Assembly: GCA_014237405.1 (NCBI GenBank)
Contig: JABZFO010000012.1
Location: forward strand, 1-41,869
Source of the DNA: Desulfosarcina sp.
GTDB lineage: Bacteria > Desulfobacterota > Desulfobacteria > Desulfobacterales > Desulfosarcinaceae
DNA length: 41,869 bases
Reading direction: 5' to 3'
Part shown: positions 32,966-40,999 of the stretch, piece after piece
Numbering within the stretch: position 1 is the stretch's first letter
How the letters are laid out: the number at the start of each line of letters is the position of its first letter
The notes under the pieces: model-generated
Seen by the model: only the letters and a program-made list of their open reading frames with translations
Told to the model about the DNA's origin: nothing
Database searches by the model: none
Program-made: the position numbers and the translations under genes

Positions 32966-33211
32966 ATGGAATCGGGTTATTTTAAACAATCTTCTCCATT
33001 TGCGGTGCCCACCACCGACGGCAAAACCATTGAGGAGCATTTTGGAAACACCAGTACCGGCAGTGAAAACGTCAGCGTTGCACACATGATTGCTCCCCCC
33101 GGCTGGAGCGAACCACACCAGCGCCCTGTATTCGATGAATACACATTGATGGAAAAAGGCAGAAAAATAGTCTCAGGGGTTCAATCCAATTCTTGGCGAA
33201 AACGTCGGTGA
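32966..33211 (+). pseudogene. Truncated cupin protein
   Basis: ATG 32966 encodes a small cupin start: FKQSSPFAVPTTDGKTIEEH, then APPGWSEPHQRPVFDEYTLM, which holds the first metal-binding motif of a cupin. The frame then leaves the family at MEKGRKIV and ends at 33211, inside the 3' end of the convergent kinase gene, so roughly the last third of a cupin (second motif) is missing. An in-frame start at 32918 is possible. Cupins of this type are often found beside catabolic enzymes; no substrate can be named. Confidence 0.6.
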
Positions 33212-34590
33212 CGCGCAGCCAGGGAATTATTGGCCTGGGGTTTAAACCGCCGGCCGCGACCCGGTTTGGGCCAGTTTTGAAGAGCCCCTGATGCGAGCCA
33301 AGCTAGCCCCCTAGCGGTAGCTTCAGTCTCGGCTGGACGATAAACAGGCCGCTGGGTTAGGTCCGCCAGTCGCTGACATAACCCATCCATATAGGCCAAT
33401 CCTCCGCTAATCTGAATTTGACTGACGGATAGACCGGAGGCACACATTGTCTCAAAATTGGCCTGTAGCATAAACAGGATGCTTTCCGCGACAGCCACGG
33501 CTTTCTGCCAAGGCTCACCCCTGCCGATCAAAGCTGGGCCGGGGCCCGGCCGCCACCAGGGTGAGCCTAGTCCGCCGATGGTGTTGATGAACACGGGCGG
33601 AGGCTCATCCGTGGCCAGCCAGGCAGGCAGGTGCCTCTTAATATCCGGTAGATTCCAACGGGCAGCAGCCCAATCAAGCGCAGAACCGGCACCGTTTACC
33701 GTACCTTCGACGATATACTCAGCCCATTTTTCGCCGCTGCGTGCCAGACCGCTGAGCAAGAGCGGATGATAGACCATTTTTTTTCCTGTAGGCAGTAGAA
33801 TAAACGCGCCGGAGCCCATGTTGACGATAGCGGTTTTAGGTCGAGTCCGGCCCAGAGCGAAAACAGCTGCCGTCTGGTCACCGTTTACCGCCGTTAATGG
33901 GATATCGGCTGCATCCAGGCGGCCATAATCGTGGCAAATCGGTCGGCAATGCGGAAGCTGTTTTATAGGAATTCCGAACAGATCCAGCAACCATGGATCC
34001 CAATTACGGGTTTGCAGATTCCACAGTTGTGTGCGCGAGGCATTGGCATGGTCCACCAGCAGGGGTTTTTCTCGCAGCAGGTGGAACAGCAAGAAACTGG
34101 CCAGCGGCCCAAAAGCTAAGCGCCCGTCTGATTGCGCCTGGCTCACCGCCGCCACATGATCCAGGTACCAGCGTAATTTGCCGGCACCATAGTGGGGGGA
34201 AAGCTTAAGGCCAGTCAGTCGTTTTATCTTTTCAGCAAATGGGGCAAATTGCTTTAACCACTTTGCACATCTGCGGTCCTGCCAGCTCAGCAAAGGGGCA
34301 AGCGCATTTCCGTTGCGCCTGTCCCAGGCCACCACACTGGAGCGCTGGGTCGCCAGCCCTGCGCAGCAAACGCCCGTGCGCACAACATCCGGGTGGGCCA
34401 GCACCTCCTGAATCACCGTTTGCATGGACGCTGCGATTTCGTCGGCATCCTGCTCGACCCTGTCCGGACCTTGTCGCCTCAGGGCAACAGGGCAAAAGGC
34501 CGAAACCCGAATGTGGCCCGTATCATCCAAGGCCATGGCGCGGGTCGCATGCGTGCCTTGGTCTATAACTAAGATCAACGGGTTTGACAC
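33181..34590 (-). CDS. FGGY-family carbohydrate kinase, glycerol-kinase-like
   Basis: Probably phosphorylates glycerol (or a related polyol) to the 3-phosphate that GlpAB would oxidise. The 469-residue protein has the N-terminal ATPase motif LVIDQGTHATRAMA, the LSWQDRRCAKWL substrate region, VNGDQTAAVFALG (catalytic Asp) and the FGGY-type IQISGGLAYMDGLCQRLADL; GGLGSPWW replaces the TGLGAPYW of GlpK. It is somewhat shorter than E. coli GlpK (502) and divergent, so a different polyol is possible. It lies 75 bases after glpB on the minus strand. Confidence 0.85.
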   Translation of the reverse strand: MSNPLILVIDQGTHATRAMALDDTGHIRVSAFCPVALRRQGPDRVEQDADEIAASMQTVIQEVLAHPDVVRTGVCCAGLATQRSSVVAWDRRNGNALAPLLSWQDRRCAKWLKQFAPFAEKIKRLTGLKLSPHYGAGKLRWYLDHVAAVSQAQSDGRLAFGPLASFLLFHLLREKPLLVDHANASRTQLWNLQTRNWDPWLLDLFGIPIKQLPHCRPICHDYGRLDAADIPLTAVNGDQTAAVFALGRTRPKTAIVNMGSGAFILLPTGKKMVYHPLLLSGLARSGEKWAEYIVEGTVNGAGSALDWAAARWNLPDIKRHLPAWLATDEPPPVFINTIGGLGSPWWRPGPGPALIGRGEPWQKAVAVAESILFMLQANFETMCASGLSVSQIQISGGLAYMDGLCQRLADLTQRPVYRPAETEATARGLAWLASGALQNWPKPGRGRRFKPQANNSLAARHRRFRQELD

Positions 34591-34665
34591 CAGAAACCTC
34601 TCGGAATCCCACTGTAAATTGATCGGTTCTTTGGTCGATATTGTTATTCAACCGGTCTTCGGGTC

Positions 34666-35882
34666 TCAGCTTCTACGGTCACCTGACCCTTCGATCATCG
34701 CCTCAATCGCCCCGTAAGACGTGGCCACGGCAAGCCCGGTACCGCTTTTGGTTCTGATCCAGTCCTGGTGGGCCAGAATGGAACCGGCGGCATAGAGGTT
34801 GTCGTAAACCGGCTGGCCCGTTGTTGTCACCGGCCGGAACCGGTCGTCCACCTCGATTCCGGCAAGATTGATGGGATGCCCTTACGCTCAGCCACCAGCC
34901 CTTTTCCCAGAAACCGGCCGGTGGCCAGCAGCACATTATCCGCCACCACGGTGGTTTCCGGTTCGGTTCTGCCCACTTCAAGAGCAAACCGGCCGTCTGC
35001 CTGGCGTTGGACGGAAAGCACGGTATGGTGAAAAAAGGTGCTAACCCCCAGGCGGGGTAGATGAATGTCGAAGATCTCTTTGAGGCGAACGCCGGAAATG
35101 GCCGGAGGCATAGTGGGAATCTCGAAAATCGGCCGCCCGAGCATCTGTTTAAGATCCCGGCGGATGGTATCGGTGTCGTGAATACCAAGAATGGCCGGCA
35201 GCCCCACATATTCCGCATGGCCCAGATGTGGGCGGATGGTATCGGCCAGATCCCGGCGAGCCGCCTCCACTTCCAGACTCCGGGCAATGTGTTCGGCATA
35301 TTTGGGTCCCAGCCGGCTTTCCCAGGAAATGTCGATGGACGCGGCCGTCAAGCCCGGCCAGGAGGGTTTCAGTGTGCTGACGATCTGAGACGCACTGAAG
35401 CCACGCAGCCCCTGGATATCCACGATCAGGCAGGGTGCCTTCTCTTCCAAAGCCTGTACGCCGGCCCACATAGTCTTCGGTACCCGGAAAGTGCGCTTGA
35501 GGGTACCCACGGGGGTGATGAGCCGGGCATTCTTGTTTGGGTACCCCATGTAAGGATGGCCGGCGTCTCCCAGAAAATCCGTCAACCGGTCCATGGCCGA
35601 ACGGATCTGGCGAGTGGATACCCGGCAAAATGGATGTTTGGGATGATCCTGTTTGAGCTGTTTCAATCCCTGCCATGGATCGTCGATCAGCGCCCTTGTG
35701 CTGCCGTGCTTTACGCCGTACAGGTCGAACAGGCCGCTGGCATATTGGGTTTCACCGGTGAGCCCCGCCTGGACGGTGGAAACCCCGTGACGGGCGGCAA
35801 AAAGGGCCGCCGCCATACCGGCCATGCCTGCGCCGATGACCATCAGCCGGCATGAAAGCACATCTGTTTTTGCTGTTTTCAT
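34666..35882 (-). pseudogene. glpB: Anaerobic glycerol-3-phosphate dehydrogenase subunit B, deleted and frameshifted
   Basis: FAD/NAD-type subunit of the anaerobic GlpABC dehydrogenase, which passes electrons from glycerol 3-phosphate to menaquinone. The N-terminal part (LMVIGAGMAGMAAALFAARHG) and the body to LLATGRFLGKGLVAERKGI are good GlpB. At about 34862 the frame breaks; the C-terminus continues in another frame as GHPINLAGIEVDDRFRPV and then NLYAAGSILAHQDWIRTKSG to 34666. About 25 residues between appear lost. The flanking short repeat GGGCATC is consistent with a slippage or recombination deletion. Located 51 bases after glpA. Confidence 0.8.
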
Positions 35883-35933
35883 GGCGGTGTATTTCTCGCC
35901 TGATTCTGAATGGCCGTTATCCCGGATATTTTA

Positions 35934-37540
35934 TTAATGGCTCACATCGAGACCCAACAGCCCGCAGTGAAGCGCCTCCTGCAGTTCGGCCTGGGAGACG
36001 GCCGGCCCCCATAGCAGCGGCTGCATCCCGCGCCAGCGCTCGTTGAGAAAATCCTTGAGTTCATCAATCCCCTCGCCATCTTTAAGCATCCCTTCATTGT
36101 ACATGTGAGCGGCCATGCGCAGGCTGCAGAACGAGCCCTGGCAAGGTCCCTTTCCCACCCGGCTGCGCTGGCCCATCTCCCGCAGGCCCGGCCGATGGCC
36201 GTTTTGAGTCAGGAATGCAGCGATCTCGTTGAACACGCTGGTTGGCACCATTTCGCACTCGCACAGCAGCAGGTCCGAGGGGTCGTTCTTCTTGAACCAC
36301 ATTTTCGGGGTGAGCCCCGGTTCTGTATAGCGGGCCTCACTGGAGGCAGGCAGGGGGTCCTTAGCTGTCCGACAGGGGGTGGAATTACCCAGCCGTCGGC
36401 AGACCAGATCGGCGGTCTTTTCCGCCATGAGCCGGTAGGTGGTGAGCTTGCCGCCCGTAATGGTGATAAAATTATCCAACCCATCGGCTTCATGGCCCAG
36501 CAGCGAATAGCCGCGGCTCACCGCCCGGTCATCGGACCCGTTGCCGGACCGCACCAGGGGACGGACACCGGCATAGGCCCGGATGTATCGGGTGTCCACC
36601 AGCTTAGGCACCATGGCCATGCCGTCGTCGATCATGGCATCGATCTCGGCCGTGGTGGGACGGCATCTGTCCGGCGCGTCGATGCGCTTTGACGTCGTGC
36701 CGAAAATGGAAACCGTTCCCGCCGGCACCAGAATGTCGGCATCCGCCGCCTTGCGCAGCCGGTTGATCACCCGCTCACCAATCCGCATCTGGCTGACGAT
36801 CAAACAGCCCTGGGAGTACACCATGTTGATATGGGCACCGGCCATGGCCGCCACCTCACCGGCCCAGGCCCCGGTGGCATTGACGATCTGATCGGCATGA
36901 ACACGCACATCGGTCCCGTGCCGGAAGTCCATCAACCGCACCGCTTCAATGCGGCCAGCGCGCTTGTCAAAGCCCACCACCTTGTGATGAAGCAGCTGCG
37001 ACGTCCCCAATGTTCCGGCCTGGACCAGGTTGTCCAGGGAGAGCTTGAACGGGTCGATGGAGGCATCTTCCACGGCAAAAGCGGCAATGATATCCGGCGA
37101 CAGGGACGGCTCCACTTCCAGGGCATCTTTGGGGTCAACCGCAGCGGCGGTGATGCCGCATTGTGCACAGCGGTCGGCAAAATCGGCAATGTAACCCTCT
37201 TCGTCACCTTTGACGGCAACGAAGAGCCCCCCGGTCTCTTCCACACACTGGGGAGCCAGCCGTTTGATGATCGCCCCCTCGTCGCGGCATTCCCTGGCCG
37301 AGGCTGGATCCGAGGCAATATACCGGGCGCCGCTGTGCAGCAGGCCGTGGTTCCCCCCGGAGGCCCCGGCATTGATGTCTTGCTTTTCAGCCAGGATGCA
37401 GCCGACACCGCGAAGGGCCAGGTCACGGGCCAGACCGGTGCCCGTGGCACCGCCACCGATGATCAACACCTGAGTTGACAATTGCCCGTGGCACCGCCAC
37501 CGATGATCAACACCTGAGTTGACAATATTTTGTTCATCAT
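35934..37540 (-). pseudogene. glpA: Anaerobic glycerol-3-phosphate dehydrogenase subunit A, 5' frame broken by a tandem duplication
   Basis: Catalytic FAD subunit oxidising glycerol 3-phosphate to dihydroxyacetone phosphate. The open frame (35934-37481, 515 aa) has the dinucleotide motif LIIGGGATGTGLARDLALRG, GNHGLLHSGARYI, VNATGAWAGEVAAMAG, TGGKLTTYRLMAEK, and a C-terminal [2Fe-2S] BFD-like domain (CECEMV, GKGPCQGSFCSLR). It can only start at a TTG. The native start is probably ATGAACAAAATATTGTCAAC at 37537, but a 44-bp duplication (37439-37526) puts it out of frame after about 20 codons. The TTG start lacks a ribosome-binding site, so expression is doubtful. glpC is not in the window. Confidence 0.8.
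37439..37526. repeat. 44-bp perfect tandem duplication at the 5' end of glpA
   Basis: Two identical 44-base copies (37439-37482 and 37483-37526) of a segment that encodes the first residues of GlpA, LSTQVLIIGGGATG. Because 44 is not a multiple of three, the extra copy shifts the reading frame from the presumed native ATG. Loss of one copy would restore glpA. Confidence 0.95.
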
Positions 37541-37589
37541 GAGCCTGAACCAGCGGATCTGGATGGCGCCGGTTCTCTGAAAAAGAAGG

Positions 37590-37605
37590 TTTTCACTTGA
37601 GAAAA
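37590..37605. promoter_or_regulatory. Candidate GlpR operator upstream of glpA
   Basis: TTTTCACTTGAGAAAA, an inverted repeat with TTTTC/GAAAA arms, lies in the glpA-glpR intergenic region about 50 bases ahead of the glpA start. It matches the second site at 38684-38699 in 15 of 16 bases and resembles the TTTTCG...CGAAAA type of GlpR operators known from proteobacteria. It would regulate glpABK and possibly glpR. Confidence 0.65.
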
Positions 37606-37722
37606 AACGGTCCGGATGTTATATATAGTGAACATATTTTTGATTGATTACAGCAGATCTCGATTTGAAAATAGCATACCGCTGGAAAATTGTCACCCAA
37701 AAATGTTCGTTTCAAACCAATA

Positions 37723-38559
37723 ATGACAATAACTTCTAAAACGAAAAAAACCCCTGCTTCAGCCGGAATGCCGGCGAAAACCGGAAACAACGGGAAAGTG
37801 GCGCCGGTTCGCAAGCGCCACAAAAAAATCAGAAAAATGGTTCAGGCCCAAGGGTTCGTGACCATTGAGACCCTGGTTCAAGCCTTCTCGGTGACCCCTC
37901 AGACCATTCGCCGGGACCTCAACACGCTCAGCGAAAAGGGCCTCCTGTGCCGCTACCACGGCGGCGCCGCCATGCCCACATCGACAGAAAACGTCGCCTA
38001 TAACGAACGAAAGGTGCTCTGTTTCCGCGAAAAACAGAAAATCGCCCAGCTGCTGGCCCAGCATATTCCGGACAACGCCTCCCTGTTTATCAATATCGGC
38101 ACCACTACCGAAGCCATTGCCCATGCCCTGTGCAACCATAAGCGCCTGCGGGTGATCACCAACAACCTGAACGTGGCCTCCATCATGAGCGCAAACGAAG
38201 AATTCGAGATCATCGTCGCCGGCGGACTGGTCCGGCACCGGGACCAAGGGATTATCGGGGTGGCCACCATCGATTTCATCAGCCAGTTCAAGGTGGATTA
38301 CGGCATCATCGGCATCAGCGGCGTCGACGCCGACGGCACGCTGCTGGATTTTGATTATCGCGAGGTGCGGGCGGCACGGGCCATCATCGACAATTCCCGC
38401 AGCGTGTTTCTGGCTGCGGACCACACCAAATTCGGCCGCAACGCCATGGTCCGACTGGGAAGTATCACGGAGATCGACGCCCTGTTTACCGACCGACGCC
38501 CGCCGACAGGGCTTTCAGAAGTCCTTTCCGCAGCGGAAGTGGATTTGTATGTGGCCTGA
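37723..38559 (+). CDS. glpR: DeoR-family transcriptional repressor, GlpR-like
   Basis: DNA-binding repressor of glycerol genes that is usually relieved by glycerol 3-phosphate. The start ATG 37723 is chosen; upstream in-frame GTG 37690 is weaker. After a 30-residue Lys/Ala-rich leader, the winged HTH has VTIETLVQAFSVTPQTIRRD and LNTLSEKGLLCRYHGGA (about 45-85), and the effector domain has INIGTTTEAIAHAL, ITNNLNVASIM and FLAADHTKFGRNAMV. It is divergent from glpA and upstream of glpST, with a matching operator on each side, so it probably controls both operons. Confidence 0.9.
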   Translation: MTITSKTKKTPASAGMPAKTGNNGKVAPVRKRHKKIRKMVQAQGFVTIETLVQAFSVTPQTIRRDLNTLSEKGLLCRYHGGAAMPTSTENVAYNERKVLCFREKQKIAQLLAQHIPDNASLFINIGTTTEAIAHALCNHKRLRVITNNLNVASIMSANEEFEIIVAGGLVRHRDQGIIGVATIDFISQFKVDYGIIGISGVDADGTLLDFDYREVRAARAIIDNSRSVFLAADHTKFGRNAMVRLGSITEIDALFTDRRPPTGLSEVLSAAEVDLYVA

Positions 38560-38681
38560 AATCACGCCGCTTCACCATGAACACGGTGTGTTTCGCAATA
38601 TAGACGTAACAATCTGTTATAAAAGACTTTGTTGTCTTCTACAAACGATTGTCATCTTTGAAGTCAAACAAACGAAAAGGT

Positions 38682-38701
38682 AATTTTCACTTGCGAAAAT
38701 T
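38682..38701. promoter_or_regulatory. Candidate GlpR operator upstream of glpS
   Basis: AATTTTCACTTGCGAAAATT has perfect 7-base arms (AATTTTC/GAAAATT) around ACTTGC, 89 bases before the glpS start. The core repeats the palindrome at 37590-37605 almost exactly. A further half-site-like ACGAAAAGG lies just upstream (38672-38680). Confidence 0.7.
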
Positions 38702-38790
38702 AGTCCTTAGTGTTATTAATTTTAATCCCTCGAATTTGCATTTTTAGAAATTGCCTTTTTCGTATTTTGCCTGGATCCGGAGTCTGAACC

Positions 38791-39891
38791 ATGGGTCTGC
38801 TTCTCCAGAACATCGATAAGATCGTTGGTCAGGAAACCCATCTCAAGGCAATCGATCTCGAATTTTCCCACGGTTCCCGGAATGTCATTTTAGGGCGGAC
38901 GCTGGCGGGAAAAACCTCCCTGCTGCGCATCATGGCTGGCCTGGACAGGCCCTCCAAGGGACGCATCCTCATAGATGGACGCGACGTTACCGGAGTCTCG
39001 GTACGCAAACGCAGCGTGGCCATGGTCTACCAGTTGTTCATTAACTACCCTTCTCTCACGGTATACCAAAACATTGCGTCGCCTCTGAAGACGAGCGGTG
39101 CCTCAAAGTCTGAGATCGATCGCCAGGTGCGCGAAATTGCGGAGATGCTGCGGATCGAAGACCTCCTCGACCGTCTGCCGTCCGAGCTGTCCGGCGGCCA
39201 GCAACAGCGCACCGCCATTGCAAGGGCCATGGTTAAAAACGCCGAACTGCTGCTGATGGACGAACCGCTGGTCAATCTGGACTACAAACTTCGGGAAGAG
39301 CTGCGGGTTGAGCTTCAGGACATTTTCATGCAGCGCAAGGCGATTGTTGTCTACACCACAACGGAACCGACCGAAGCCCTGATGCTGGGCGGCAACATTG
39401 TCGTCCTCGACGAAGGTCGAATTCTGCAAACCGGTACCACCCAGTCAACCTACCGTAATCCGGCAACCGTCAAAGTGGCGGAGGTGTTCAGTGACCCACC
39501 GATCAATTTTCTTCATGGCCGCATTCAGGGGGAGACTGCCCTCATCGGGCAAGGTCTCCAGGTTCCTCTGGAAGGCGACATGCAACATCTGCCCGGCGGC
39601 GACTATACCTTCGGTATCCGCTCCAATCATTTTTTTCTGTCGGAAACCGGTCAAAACGATGCACAAATCCAAGCTCAGGTGGAACTATCCGAGATAAACG
39701 GATCGGAAACCTTCATTCACTTCAACCACGCCGATACCCGGCTTGTGGCCCAGGAAGACGGTATTCATCCCTATCGGATCGGATCAACGGTTATCCTTCA
39801 TGTCAACCCGCGCTGTCTTTTTGTGTTCGACTTAAAGGGCAACCTGGTTGCATCCCCTTCCCTTGACAGCATTCAGGAACGACCTGTTTAG
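38791..39891 (+). CDS. glpS: ABC transporter ATP-binding protein GlpS
   Basis: One of two ATPases of the GlpSTPQV glycerol importer described in Rhizobium. The 366-residue protein has Walker A GRTLAGKTSLLR, signature LSGGQQQRTAIARAM, Walker B LLLMDEPLVNLD and a C-terminal OB-like domain (about 240-360) as in MalK-type ATPases. The usual switch His is replaced (YTTTEPTEALML), which is common in this family. Starts after GGAG, behind the GlpR operator. The second ATPase follows 9 bases later. Confidence 0.88.
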   Translation: MGLLLQNIDKIVGQETHLKAIDLEFSHGSRNVILGRTLAGKTSLLRIMAGLDRPSKGRILIDGRDVTGVSVRKRSVAMVYQLFINYPSLTVYQNIASPLKTSGASKSEIDRQVREIAEMLRIEDLLDRLPSELSGGQQQRTAIARAMVKNAELLLMDEPLVNLDYKLREELRVELQDIFMQRKAIVVYTTTEPTEALMLGGNIVVLDEGRILQTGTTQSTYRNPATVKVAEVFSDPPINFLHGRIQGETALIGQGLQVPLEGDMQHLPGGDYTFGIRSNHFFLSETGQNDAQIQAQVELSEINGSETFIHFNHADTRLVAQEDGIHPYRIGSTVILHVNPRCLFVFDLKGNLVASPSLDSIQERPV

Positions 39892-39900
39892 GAGACTGCC

Positions 39901-40986
39901 ATGGCGCGCATCGAACTCAATGAAATAGCCCACAGCTATCTCCCAAACCCCGGGGGCGAATCGGACTACGCCCTAAAGCGAATACAACACACATGGGAAG
40001 ATGGCGGCGCCTATGCCTTGCTGGGACCGTCGGGCTGCGGCAAAACAACCTTGCTGAACATCATTTCCGGCCTTCTGACCCCTACTCGCGGGAAGGTGCT
40101 TTACGACGGAAACGACGTCACGGGGTTGCCCCCGGAAAAACGCAACATCGCCCAGGTCTTCCAGTTTCCGGTGCTTTACGACACCATGTCGGTTTTCGAC
40201 AACCTGGCCTTTCCATTACGGAATCGTGGCCATGAAGGCAGCGAAGTCGATCGCCGCGTCCGCGAGGTGGCCGACATCCTTGACCTGACCCCGTATCTAA
40301 AAAAGCGGGCGGCAGGGTTGGCCGCCGATGCCAAGCAGAAAATATCACTGGGCAGAGGATTGGTTCGAAGTGACGTGGCTGCCATTCTTTTTGATGAACC
40401 GTTGACCGTGATCGATCCCCATCTGAAATGGAACCTGAGGCGCAAACTCAAAGATATCCATGAACAGCTGAAACTGACCTTTGTCTACGTGACCCACGAT
40501 CAGGTGGAAGCTCTTACCTTCGCCGATAAAGTGGTGGTCATGTACGAGGGCGAAATCGTACAGATCGGATCTCCCCAGGATCTTTTTGAAAACCCTGAGC
40601 ACACCTTCGTGGGCTACTTCATCGGAAGTCCCGGCATGAATTTTCTTGACTGCACCCTGGAGGGAAATGTGGCACGATGCAACGGTGCCAGCATTGTCCT
40701 GGACGATGCGTTGGCGGCGAAGGGACGTGGCATTCAGGGAAAACTGGAACTGGGAATACGGCCCATGCACCTAAAATTGTCTGCCGAGGCTGTTGATGGC
40801 AGCGTGCCTGCCAAAGTGAAGGCCGTTGAAGACCAGGGCAGTTACCGAATCGTCAATGTGACCCTGGCCGGCAAGAGCCTGCGGGCCAGGGTGCCGGAAG
40901 GCGGACGCATTCCCGAGGGCCCGGTCTGGCTCGCCTTTCCCCCGAAGTGGACCCGGTTGTTTGCCGACGGATGGATGGTCAAATAG
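39901..40986 (+). CDS. glpT: ABC transporter ATP-binding protein GlpT
   Basis: Second ATPase of the glycerol importer (not the MFS glycerol-3-phosphate antiporter also named GlpT). The 361-residue protein has Walker A LLGPSGCGKTTLLN, Walker B AAILFDEPLTVIDP and switch His in YVTHDQVEALTFADK. Its signature motif is degenerate (GLAADAKQKISLGRGL in place of LSGGQ), as known for this subunit in the GlpST pair, so the consensus site is formed with GlpS. C-terminal regulatory domain about 240-360. glpP follows after 13 bases. Confidence 0.88.
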   Translation: MARIELNEIAHSYLPNPGGESDYALKRIQHTWEDGGAYALLGPSGCGKTTLLNIISGLLTPTRGKVLYDGNDVTGLPPEKRNIAQVFQFPVLYDTMSVFDNLAFPLRNRGHEGSEVDRRVREVADILDLTPYLKKRAAGLAADAKQKISLGRGLVRSDVAAILFDEPLTVIDPHLKWNLRRKLKDIHEQLKLTFVYVTHDQVEALTFADKVVVMYEGEIVQIGSPQDLFENPEHTFVGYFIGSPGMNFLDCTLEGNVARCNGASIVLDDALAAKGRGIQGKLELGIRPMHLKLSAEAVDGSVPAKVKAVEDQGSYRIVNVTLAGKSLRARVPEGGRIPEGPVWLAFPPKWTRLFADGWMVK

Positions 40987-40999
40987 AAGGAGCGGCGAT

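Noticed and set aside
39901..40986. Degenerate ABC signature motif read as a sign of a dead ATPase
   Set aside because: The second ATPase of the GlpST pair normally lacks a consensus signature; Walker A, Walker B and the switch His are intact.
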